64,000 nt of DNA from Corythucha ciliata (Eukaryota; Arthropoda; Insecta; Hemiptera; Tingidae), in NCBI GenBank assembly GCA_038030265.1, contig CM075941.1, positions 9,114,001 through 9,178,000 of the forward strand, read 5' to 3'. Of this stretch, positions 21,546 through 32,400 are shown one piece after another. Each line of letters begins with the position of its first letter. Position 1 is the first letter of the stretch. The position numbers and the translations under genes are program-made. Under the pieces are notes generated by a model. That model made no database searches. It saw only the letters and a list, made by a program, of their open reading frames with translations, and was not told where the DNA came from.

Positions 21546-21797
21546 ACAGCCCGATCCAGTGGCGGATCTTTGGGGAGGGTTTTGGGGGTTTAAACCAACA
21601 AATTTTTGGTGGACGCCATTCTTCTTAGGCGGGGTAGATGCTTTTTTGTTGGTTGAAGTTTATTACTAGAATAAGTATATAAGATTACACGGCCTCGTTG
21701 TGCAAAACATCATTTCAACTCAAAAACTGGCGCTTTCGTCGCTTTACGATAAGTTAGAGTGTCATTTGCGAGCTTTGGACACTTTGAATGTCACCAC

Positions 21798-22005
21798 CAG
21801 TGGTGGACAAGATACTTGAGCATTTAAAATACTTTGTATTTTAAATGCAAAATACGTATTTTGTAATTGTATTTAAATAATTTTGGAAAAGTATTTGTAT
21901 TTCGGTATTTAAAATACATTTTTGAAAGTATTTTGGGCTTTGTATTTGAAAAACATTTTCAAAAGTATATTGTATTTCACACTAAACGAAAACACAAATA
22001 CAAAT
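21798..22005 (+). repeat. hAT-like repeat end with GTATTT/AAATAC core
   Basis: It starts CAGTGGTGGACAAGATAC and has a core of GTATTTGTATTT/TTTAAAATAC words. The core recurs in the same direction at 28,060-28,185, which ends in the matching inverted motif. Confidence 0.5.
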
Positions 22006-22405
22006 ACTTTTAATTTCAACGTTCTTTAGTTTCCACTTCATCGCCACCATTCACCAGTATAACCTAACTTAGTGACACCATATTTGGCACAAAAAACCGG
22101 TGTAATAACAGCCTTCGATTGACGTTTTCATTTTTCGAAAAAGTGGAGAGGGAAGGGTAGTCATAGTGGGAGGTGGAAGTTCCGAATTCCTTGTTAGCAC
22201 AACTGCCGCAAAAATGATGCTAGCGGATGGAAACTTTGCACAAAAATGGATCATACAGAGCCATAGCCTACAAGTACACAAAGCTGTACAAGTGAACAAA
22301 AATCGTGGCAATTATTGCGAAAAACAACGCTAATTCGAGTTTAAACTGGACCAAAATGGCAAATTCACAACTCAAACGGCGAAAAATCGCCTATTAATAA
22401 AAAAA

Positions 22406-22794
22406 GTTCCGACAGCAGCCTGTCGGGAAAAGTGCATTTCATTCATGCGACAATCGAGTCAAACCTCATAAGTTAGAACGATATCAATCAACTATGAATC
22501 ACATTTAGGCGATGGTATAGAAAGTCAAAATCATAAAATCGTGTTTCTTTTTACCGCAGGCCCCTTTTTTGGCATAACTGAGGGGGAACAAAATGATGAA
22601 AATGAAACAGAGTCGGTTTGGTTGCCTATACGATATGGGAAGGTGGACTCTTGTTAGAAGACTTATTTGCAATTAAAATCTTTATCCCGGCCTAAATTTC
22701 ATTCATAATTGATTGATATCGTTCTAACTTATGAGGTTTGACTCGATTGTCGCATGAATGAAATGCACTTTTCCCGACAGGCTGCTGTCGGAAC
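22406..22794. repeat. Fold-back element, arms of ~105 bp
   Basis: Arms 22406-22510 and about 22690-22794 are nearly perfect complements, starting GTTCCGACAGCAGCCTGTCG. The loop is about 180 bp. It encodes no protein and looks like a MITE or fold-back repeat. Confidence 0.85.
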
Positions 22795-22834
22795 AAAACT
22801 TTTTTCAGGTTACGTTAATTTTCAGATCAGTTAA

Positions 22835-22905
22835 ATTAGGTTAAATGGCATGTCACAATTTCACGATTGCGCAATGCGGAGTGCCTGGGTTCGAATCCGA
22901 AACAA
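22835..22905 (+). promoter_or_regulatory. tRNA-like B box, possible SINE or tRNA remnant
   Basis: GGTTCGAATCC at 22888-22898 is a perfect RNA polymerase III B box, followed by a T run. No convincing A box or cloverleaf precedes it. Confidence 0.35.
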
Positions 22906-23499
22906 TTTTTTTTTAATTTTTTTTTGTTCCTCCTTTTTTGGCCAGCCTCATGATTTTTTACTCAATATTTATTAGGCTGTAGGCAAATCAAATAAAAGAG
23001 ACGGCTCAAAATTCAGTGTCAATGAAATTTTTTGGTAATTGGGTGGTCCAGTAAGGCATAGCATTAATTTAATAGCTCCCCTCCGCCGAGAACTCCCCTG
23101 CCATATCAACGGATTTGGTTCACAAGGGTCTCATACGAAAGCGCGTTCATTTCTCATTACTCGTGTCAATTTTGGGGGCAATTGCAGCAACAGCCGTGCG
23201 GTAGCGAATTTTCAACTAATTCAAACCCCTCTTTCACACCGTTCCCGTGGACCGATTCATCTGGATCACGAACTCGTCCGAGATATTCACGCTATTGATT
23301 TTTAGACCAAATTTGGTTGCCCTAAGTCAAAAATTGCGACCGTGATCGTGCTAACAAGCGAGGGGCCATATATATATATATATAGCAAATCGAACCGACC
23401 TCGGATTCGTGTTCTAGGGGTTCTGAACCGTGAAAAAAAAGTATCACAACCCATATGTGCGACCATCAGGGCGAGACCAATAGTGCATTTTTTGAATGA

Positions 23500-23830
23500 A
23501 ATGTACTAAAAGAGAATGAATAATGTGCTAATTCGCTTCAAAATTATCAGAAAACGCTTTTTCACAGCTGAAATGAAGAAAAATCAATGATTCGCGGCTG
23601 AAATTGAGAAAACGAAAATCTGTATAGCTTCTGAAAGAATCGAGGCTCAAACTGAGAAAAAAAGTGCTAATTGGCTGCTAAAAAATGGCTAAACTGCAGC
23701 TGAAAATGAGAAAAACGCCAAATCGTGGCTAAAATGGAGGAAAATCGCCAAACAAACGAAGAATCCCTACTGCACTGCTAAAATTGATTAAAAGCGCTAA
23801 TCCGTGGCCAAAATTGCTTAAAGTTGTAGC
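23500..23830. repeat. ~30-bp tandem array, family B
   Basis: Units of GCTAATTCGTGGCTAAAATTG type followed by GAGAAAA. The array resumes at about 26,480, beyond the TTA-flanked element. Confidence 0.65.
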
Positions 23831-25065
23831 GCGCCAATAGCCAACAAACCTCAATTTTTATTTTTAAAAATAACAAATATTATGTTAAAAAAACAACATT
23901 AAGGCCGGTACACACGAGCGATAAGTGTCGCGTGGTCGTCGCGACAATTATCGCTGCGACCATTTATTTTTCGATGCACACGAGCGACAAGTGTCGCAGT
24001 GACCGGCGATATTTACCGCCACGACAGTTTCATAATTATGTTTACGTAGCAACGGCGCATACACCCAATACTCAGACAGTTTTTAGCTAGATATCGTTCG
24101 CAATGGACCCCCGAACAACGCTGAAAGAAAGTTATACCTTCAATTTTAGCTTACAAGTACCTCAATAGGAAATTAGAATAAAAAAGAAAGTACTGGGTTC
24201 ATCCGTACAACCTTGAAAGATCCGTGAAGGAGGCTTTCAATTCATGCTTTAATGGACCTTAGACAAGACAACGAAAAAATTTTCAATTACTTTTGGATAA
24301 TATTTATTAATATTAATATTTATTGATAAGTAACATACAAATAACATCCACCAGTGAAACCCCAATTTATCGGGCTTTCAACAGCTATAATTTTCTCTGC
24401 TATGGTGAATGTAGGAGTCACCGTTGAGTTTGGGCTTTCGATCTAGGATTTGGGCTATCGAAGTAACGTGTATAGTCACTGAAAGCCCACTTGGGCTTGG
24501 GGAAAGCCTCCCTCATAGAAGCATATAATATCATGCGCATGGGTCACGAATAAATTATAGCCGAATTTAGTGGGTCGCGAGCCGCAAAAGGTTGAAAACC
24601 ACAGCTCTAGTGTGTACAGTCTGTTATATTGTTGATTCATAACAAGAAACATTACCGGCGAAACCAGCCGAAACATTTTTTTTTCTTTTCTTTTATTTTT
24701 TTCGTGTAATGACATACCACGATAGTCTGGAGCCGCCTTTAGGTTAAGAATGACTCCTAGGCGGAACACAGCGTAAGCTAGTCCGCCACTCCGCCCGGGC
24801 CACAAATAACGATAATTGTGCTACACGGGCTGAATGTGAGTTGAATGTGAAGAAACAATAAAAAATAAAATAAAACACTCCTCTGCTTAGTCATTTAGAG
24901 TCTCGTCACTCATACGATACCTCCAATCGCGGCAGAGATACCCAGGAAAAGGAAAAAGCTCTCTCAGACGTAATCGACAGCCGTCAGAGGGACAGTCGAT
25001 ACAGATACTCATAGAACGACGTGAGATATTTCTCTGTCACATCAGCCATTAAGAGGTGCCAAAGG

Positions 25066-25333
25066 CGGCTCCACACATGCGGTATTCGACGAGCATCTTA
25101 TTCGCCGAGCACCGAGCAGATGCTCGTCGATTTCCTAGTGGTGTGGAGGGGTGCTTGGTAGTCGGTACTTGGCGAATGCCGACTACTCGTGCTCGGGGAT
25201 GCTCTGGCCAGTGTCGGTTTTTTGCCCACTTCAAAGGAGACGAATATAGGAGGCTAGCTATGCGCGGAACGAACTCAGTTCGTTCCTCCGAGTTGCTCGG
25301 TGCTCGGCGAATACCGCATGTGTGGAGCAGCCT
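25066..25333. repeat. MITE with inverted ends
   Basis: Inverted ends share CTCCACACATGCGGTATTCG. About 270 bp in total, no coding. Frames on both strands read through it by chance. Confidence 0.7.
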
Positions 25334-25436
25334 CAACATTGTGGAATTACTAGGAATTGAAGCGCTTTTGTATGCTGTCTGGTAAGATTTTGTAGGGAGT
25401 TTTTTCAACTTGGGGGGCCGATAGTGCTCCCGATGT

Positions 25437-25867
25437 GCCAGCACTGTTGTTCTGCATTGGGCTCAGCTATAGCAAAACGCAAATAAAGAGGGACCAGGCC
25501 TACCAGAATAGAGCGCTTCGCCTCATATCGGGTGGGCCAAGGTTCGCCAAAAATACTGTTCTCCACAACTACCTTGACATTCCCACAGTTGAATAAGTCA
25601 GCAAAACAACCATAACACTGGACACCAGAGGGAGCCGGACCTGCTCAACTGAACGGTGATCTTATTGTCTGATTTAATCATTGTTATACCTAATTATGAA
25701 TTGTTACCTAATGTTAGCTTAACAACTTGGAAGTGTTATTGGACAGAAACCCTCCCTCAAGTTCCATTATAGTACCACTGCACAAAATTAAGACTCCCAA
25801 TCCCTAGTAAGCCCATCACATAGTATTGTAATATTGCAAGTTTTTAAAAAATAAATAAATAAAAAAG
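25437..25867 (+). pseudogene. 3' end of a Jockey-like LINE
   Basis: Frame 25468-25596 reads KRDQAYQNRALRLISGG, then NTVLHNYLDIPTVE, a typical end of a Jockey-type reverse transcriptase. It is followed by untranslated sequence and an A-rich tail (AATAAATAAATAAAAAA) at about 25,848-25,866. Confidence 0.6.
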
Positions 25868-26164
25868 TAGAAAGGTATACATATATTTTCACCCCCCAGC
25901 ATTCGGAACTGAAAAATATTGCGAGATCCCACGGACCATCAATGCCAATGAGAGATTGCGAACCCTAGTAGAGTACTAGAGATGCAATAAGCCTTTGGAG
26001 AATACAGATAATATCCCCTAGTAGGTAGGGCCTATTTGTACCCCCAGAATGGTGTTGCGTTCACCTGGTATAAAAGCTAGGTTTTCAAGTATTGAGTGGT
26101 GAAAATAAAGTCGCGCGACCCACAGGAACTTGCGACAGCATTTCGAGTGTCGCCAGCGATAATT

Positions 26165-26340
26165 GGTCGCCGCGACACGTGTGCATTGCCCATTGAATTA
26201 TATGTTTCTGTATGGTCGCGGCGATAAGTGTCGCAATGACCGCGCGACACTGGTCGCCGCGGCACGTGTGCATTGCCCCATTGAATTATATGTTTCTCTG
26301 CGGTCGCGGCGATGATTGTCGCGGCGACCGCGCGACACTT
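26165..26340 (+). repeat. Tandem duplication of 87 bp in the right end region
   Basis: Copies start at 26165 and 26252 (GGTCGCCGCG...). They contain TGTGCATTGCC and GAATTATATGTTTCT. They are made of the same words as the terminal inverted repeat. Confidence 0.75.
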
Positions 26341-26479
26341 ATCGCTCGTGTGAACCGGGCCTTAGTCAGTTTGATCGCGAGTTCGTATTTTCCCAATTTT
26401 TCATTGTCGTTATAAAAAAGATCTCAAGATTTTTCGTTGGCCGTTATTTTGTATACTGAAGAGAGCGCGATCAACAAAG

Positions 26480-27760
26480 TCACTAAACCTTGAAAAATTG
26501 ACAAAACGCAAATGCGTAGCTTCTGTTCGAGTCTAAAACTAAACCATAAACGCTAATCCATAGCAAAAATTGAAGGAAAAATGCCAACGTGGGACTGAAG
26601 TGTAAAAAAAAACCATCTAATATTGAAAAATTCACTATAATTATCCTGTCATAAATAAATAAAAACTCTCGTTTTCAGCTCAAATTGGGAAAAAGTGTTA
26701 TTCCCGGCTAAAATTTGAGGAAATCACGAATTCGTGGCTGAAAAATTAAGGTAATTCGCGAATTCACAGATTATAGAAACGCTTCAAAGCAGCTAAAGTT
26801 GAAAAAAACGCGAATTTACGGCTAAAATTGAGGAAAATAATCGCGGATAAAGTGTGTTGGAATTTCTAATTCCGCCTTCTGACAACAACTTTGTGGCTAA
26901 AATTGAGGTAAACGGCAAATTCATGGTTATAAGTAAAAGAAAAAACACTGATTCTAGAATAAAGGGAAAAGTTAATTTTCCTACTAAATTTAAACAAAAA
27001 GTGCTAATTTACTGTAAAAAATGGAAGAATTGCCGATTTGCAGTAAAAATATCGGAAAACGCCAATTCGTGGCTAAAATGAAAAAACTTCGCTAATACAC
27101 GGGCTAGAAATAGCTACTGCACTGTTAAAATTACGAAAAAGCGCTAATTTACGGCGAAAATTAAGACAACTTTAAATTTGCATCAAAAATTGGAAATACG
27201 TTAATTCGCGGCTTCTTCGGGAGACTTTGAGGCTATAAGTGAAAAACTCGCAAATTCGCGGCTAAAACTGAGACGAAATCGCTATTCCGCAGTGTATGAT
27301 TACGGTGAACAAAAAATGCTAATTTGTGGTAAACATTTCGAGAATTTTACGGCTAATATTGAGTAATTTTCAGCTCATACTGACTAAACCGCTGGAAAAA
27401 ATCGCTAATTTGCAGCTAAAATTGTGGAAAACGCCAACTCGAGGAAAGTTTAAGAAACATCGCTGATTCACAGGATACCAAATCTACTTTGCTGCTAAAT
27501 TTTGGGAAAAGCGCATATTTATGTATTTATGGTGGGGGGGGGGATTACCCCGCTAATTAGTTGCTAATGTGCGGCGAAAAGCGCTAATTTGCTGTTAAAG
27601 TTGTCAAAAAGCATTCATTCGCGGCTAAAATGGAGAAATTCGCAGTTTAAACTTGGCTTAAGCGCTGTTTAGCGGATAGACTGTTGAAATAGCGGTAATT
27701 TGCCTACAATATATGGAAAAGGCCATGGCTAAAATTAGGAAATGGCCTTAGAGGTTACCA
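26480..27760. repeat. ~30-bp tandem array, family B
   Basis: Diverged units of GCTAATTCGCGGCTAAAATTG type followed by AGAAAAA. It ends in a module, CCCCGGGCCCCGATA, at about 27,810-27,830 that also ends the array at 45,330. Confidence 0.75.
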
Positions 27761-28059
27761 ATAGAGGTTGTATGTATAGTTAGAGACTTTTAGGGGCCTC
27801 TTGAAGATTTCCGCCCCGGGCCCCGATATAGGTCCACCAGTGACCTCACCTCCTTTTCAGCTCACGATCCACCAGTGCTCGCCGGTTCGGTACTAAATAC
27901 TTCGTGACAACTTGCCTACTTTTCTTTGCGCAGCGCCATTTCGCGCTGCTACATTTTGTCAACTTGTCTATTGAAGGACCTGATATTTTTGAATCATTTA
28001 TTTTTCGTGTTTTTCGCACTATATGCCGTCGAAATCGAATTTTTGAAAAGTATTTTAAA

Positions 28060-28185
28060 TTGTAATTGTATTTTATTCAAAATACAATTCAAAAGTATTT
28101 GTATTTCAGTATTTAAAATACATTTTTGAAAGTATTTTGGGCTTTGTATTTAAAATACATTTTCAAAGTATTTTGCCCACCCCTG
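28060..28185 (+). repeat. hAT-like repeat end
   Basis: Core as at 21,798-22,005. It ends AAGTATTTTGCCCACCCCTG, the imperfect complement of the start at 21,798. Confidence 0.5.
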
Positions 28186-28479
28186 GCACCACGGACCGGT
28201 GCGCGTCTGTGTTGATGGTTGTTGCCCCTAATTGAATCCTGTTTACCAGAAGATCTTCTTCGCGTATGAGAGCGGAATTCGAACGCATACTCGATGGGCC
28301 AATGGGAATCAGAGTGCACCTCGAAAAATCACCTCGAAAATTTAATGAATTTCATCAGGGCTGAAGTAGAAGGCGAAGAAAAGGTAAATTTGGCCAAATC
28401 GGGATTCGGGGTTATGTAACCCTCTGACATCTTCGTTGGGAAACTATCGATTTTTGCCTTCTATTCCTGATTTTCGATC

Positions 28480-29230
28480 CACAATGTTTCACACTTTAAC
28501 TAAAGTTTTCCCCAAAACGGATGATTTTGGGGGTTTATTATCCAAAACAGACGATTTCACGCCAAAGAAGCTGACGTGTTACCCTATAACTGAAGTCGTC
28601 ACTAAGAAACTGGCGATTTTACCCCAAAACCTGACGGTTTAATCCAAAGAACGAATATTTAACCCGAACTTGGTTATTTTTACACAAAAGTAACGATACA
28701 CTCCAAACCTAAAGTGTTCTTCCGAAGATTTCACTACAAAAACTGGCAATTTTACCCCTTATAACTGACTTTTTTAATCTAAACTGACGATGTTACTCTG
28801 AAACAGGCGGTTCCACCCACAAAATATTATTTTACCTCAAAACTGTATATTTCAGTAAAAAAATGTCAATATCACAGCAAAACTAAGGCTCTATAAGTTA
28901 GTATACGAGTACTGCCAGTCGCCATATATGGTCCCACCTCCTCCATATTCCGATCAAATAGATTTGATACCTCTCATTCGCTCGTCCAGTCGTGTAGGTT
29001 AAACTCACAAGCCCTCCTTTTTTCTAAAGAATCACATGAATGGTTGCTATTGTCAGTATACCTGGGTTGTAACTATAGGTTCTCAACAGATGATTTTACG
29101 CCAAAATCTCACGACTCTGTTCGTGAAAACTGACGATTTCAAGCCAAAGCTGGACGTCTGATATCAAAACTGACGATTTCACTATGATAAATGGTGATTT
29201 AACCGTTAAACTCATTTTGCCAGTTTTCAA
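28480..29230 (+). repeat. ~30-bp tandem array, family D
   Basis: Units of AAACTGACGATTTTACCCCAA type, strongly diverged. The reverse-complement form occurs at 59,250-59,840. Confidence 0.65.
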
Positions 29231-29289
29231 GCACGAATCTGTAGCCTCTATAAAATTATCAGTTTGAAAATTCGTAGAGTGTTTAATTC

Positions 29290-29620
29290 CCAATAGTATG
29301 CCATTTTTCCCAGGCCAATTCAGAGCGTGAATAGTCAGTTTTGCCTTTTTGTAGAGTGCGAATAGTCAGTTTGCCATTTCTAGGGCGCAAATTGTCAGCA
29401 CGGTCATTTATGGGGAGTGAATGCGCGGACAGTGTGACATTTTGCATAGCACGAATCTGTCAGTTTTGCCATTTATGGGACCGAATGGTCAGTTTTGCTG
29501 TCTTTAGAACAGAAATGGCCAGTTCAGCCATTTTTCAAAGCGGGGAAAAATGGCCAGCCCAGCTGTTTTTCCAGGCGCCAATGGTCAGTTTGGCCATTAT
29601 CAGGGAAGGAATTGCCTTTT
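29290..29620 (+). repeat. ~30-bp tandem array, family A
   Basis: Units of GCGAATAGTCAGTTTGCCAT type with 28-32 base spacing. Confidence 0.7.
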
Positions 29621-29989
29621 TACGCACGTCGGGTAGCGACGAGAGACAGGACTTGAAAATAGTTTGCGGGACGGGACGTGAAATTTTGCCCAACTGCACG
29701 TTTGTAAAGGGCCTGACGTTTGTAAAGGTACCTGTTGGACCTGAAAACAAATTGTTAACCAGTAAATTTAGCCTTCCAAATTCACTGTACAAATATTTGT
29801 TATTAAATTTCGAAGTTGAGGAGCGTTAGCTTTCCTTAAATTTAACTTTCTTTAACATTTTACGTGGAATATTTGTCTGTAGAACCTCGAGCGTACCGTG
29901 ACACGGGTGAGGGGAGCAGACCGCTCCGGGCCACTTCGGATGGTGCCCCTGAGTATAGCTTGAAGATGAAAAAATCGGGATTTTTTCAG

Positions 29990-32400
29990 TAGATAGATGA
30001 GAACGAATGGCTAAACTCGCTTGTAAAATTTAGAAAAACAATGATTCGCGACTGAAATTGAGATAAATTGCTGAAATTTATGGCTGTAAATATTGAGACA
30101 ACACAAAATCACGAATCGTTGGGGCGAAATTAGGACTGAAATTAAGTAAAACCGCTAATTCACGTAACTGAGAAAAGCGTTAATTCAAGGATAAAAAGGA
30201 GAAAAACGCGAAATTGCATCCTTAAAAAACAACAAACACGCTATAATTCACAGCTAAAATTGTGATAAAGTGCTACAATTTAGCAGCGCAAATTCACAGC
30301 TAAAAGGGAGAAACGCCAACTCTTGGATTCCCGGGGCAGCATTGGGACTAAAATTTAGAAAAAGAGCTGATTCACGCGTGAAATAGACAAAAACGCCAAT
30401 TCACGTCTAAGTAAAAGTGAAGAAAAACTCAGCTAAGGGATGAAAAATTACGACTTTACGGATAAAATTAAAAAAAAAAACGTTAAAAATCGCAGCTAAA
30501 ATTAATAAAATGTGCTAATTTGCTGCTAAAATTGAGGGGAAAAAATGCTAATTCACAGCCGAAAATGAGTAAACGCCAACTCGACGATTCTAGGAGGCAA
30601 CTTCAGGGCTGAAATCGAGAAAAAGCGCTAATTCACACAGCTAAAACGATGATGAAAAAGAGAAAAATGCGAATTAACGCCTTAAAAATAAGAAACTCGC
30701 TAATTCACAGCTAAAATCGTCATAAATTGCTACAATTTAGCAGCTTTAAAAATTAAGAAAAAGCGCTAATTCACGGCTAAAAGGAAGAAACGCTAACTCA
30801 AGGATTTTCGGAGCAACATGGGACTAAAATTTAGAAAAAGCACTACTTCACGGGTGAAACAGACAAAAACGCCAATTATCGTCTAACTAAGAGTGGAGGA
30901 AAAATCACCTAAGGGATGAAAAATTACGACTTTACGGATAAAATTAAGAAAAATCGCTGAAAATCGCAGCTAAAATTAATAAAATGCGCTAATTGAGGGA
31001 AAAAAATGCTAATTCACAGCCGAAAATGAGTAAACGCCAACTCGACGATTCTAGGAGGCAACTTCAGGGCTGAAATCGAGAAAAAGCGCTAATTCACACA
31101 GCTAAAACGATGATGAAAAAGAGAAAAATGCGACTTAACTCCTTAAAAATAAGAAACTCGCTAATTCACAGCTAAAATCGTCATAAATTGCTACAATTTA
31201 GCAGCTTTAAAAATTAAGAAAAAGCGCTAATTCACGGCTAAAAGGGAGAAACGCTAACTCAAGGACTTTCGGAGCAATATTGGGACTGAAATTTAGAAAA
31301 AGCTCTACTTCACGGGTGAAACAGACAAAAACGCCAATTATCGTCTAACTAAGAGTGGAGGAAAAATCAGCTAAGGTATGAAAAACTACGATTTTACGGA
31401 TAAAATCATGAAAAATCGCTGAAAATCGCAGCTAAAATTAATAAAATGTACTAATTTGCTGCTAAAATTGAGAAAAAAACGCTAATTAACTGCTGAAAAT
31501 GAGAAAACGCCAACTCGCCGATTCTTGGAGGCAACCTCGGGGCAGAAATTGTGAAAAAGCATTCATTCATGGCGTGAAATAAAAATGGCGTCTAAAAGTG
31601 TAGAAAATCTTTAATTCACAACGAAGATATAAACAAGTTCAATTTTACGGATACACTCGAGAAAAAACGCTATCACTGCTGAAATTTAGAAATGTGCTCA
31701 TTCACTGCTAAAATTGAGAGCAAAAAGGCTAATTCACAGCTGAAATTAAGAAAACGCCAACTTAAAACTGTTAAAAATCGCTAATTCACGGGTAAAATTT
31801 AGAAAAAACACGAATTGGCGTTTAAAATGGAGAAAAACGCTAATTTGTGGATAAAAATTTGGACAGAGCAGAGAGCACTCTAATGCTACCTCGACTTTGC
31901 GGATTTTCGAGGCAAATTCATGGCTAATTCGTGCCTAGGAGCTCATAATAAGCACCGATTCACAGCTAAAAATGAGAAAATGCGCTAATTCGCTTCTAAA
32001 ATTCGGATGAAAACGCTAATTCACAGCTGTTATCGATGAAACGTCCACTCGGTGATTCCTGGGGGCAACTTTGGGAATAAAATTGAGAAAAAGCGCTCAT
32101 TCGCGGGCAATAAGTAGAGAATAACACGAATTGGTGTTTATAATGGAGAAAGGCGCCAATTCACAGCTTAAACTGGGGAAAATTGCTAATTTTCGGATAA
32201 AATTGGAAGAGAGTACTCAAACGCTACTTAATTTGGGATTCTTGAGGCAACGTCACGGCTAAGAAGAGCTTATAAAAAGCGCCGATTCGCAGCTAAAAAT
32301 CGAGAAAATGAGCTAACTCGCGGATGACATTGAGAAAATGCTCATACGCAATTTAAGGATGCAATTCCGTGGGTAAAATTGAGAAAAATATGTAGATACT
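29990..32400. repeat. Family B array with ~465-bp higher-order repeat
   Basis: The basic unit is about 30 bp (GCGCTAATTCACGGCTAAAA then TTGAGAAAAA). Blocks starting near 30,545, 31,006 and 31,480 repeat the same order of unit variants (CTAATTCACAGCCGAAAATG, ACGCCAACTCG, GGAGGCAAC...), a higher-order period of 461-473 bp. The first two blocks are close to identical. Confidence 0.85.

Larger units (their letters stand above)
23902..26361. mobile_element. TTA-flanked PIF-like element without transposase
   Basis: TTA stands on both sides (23899-23901 and 26362-26364). The terminal inverted repeats read GGCC[C]GGT[A/T]CACACG then AGCGATAAGTGTCGCG. Inside are a MITE, a Jockey-type LINE tail and tandem copies of the end region, but no transposase. 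I infer a non-autonomous PIF-type element that was inserted in a family B array. Confidence 0.7.

Noticed and set aside
24476..25444. Open frames of 109-131 codons on both strands
   Set aside because: They overlap one another across a MITE whose inverted ends create mirrored frames. No motif was found apart from the LINE tail.
29990..32400. Regular ~30-bp repeats resembling a CRISPR array
   Set aside because: Copies are contiguous and diverged, without constant repeats separated by unique spacers; no cas genes, and the setting is eukaryotic.
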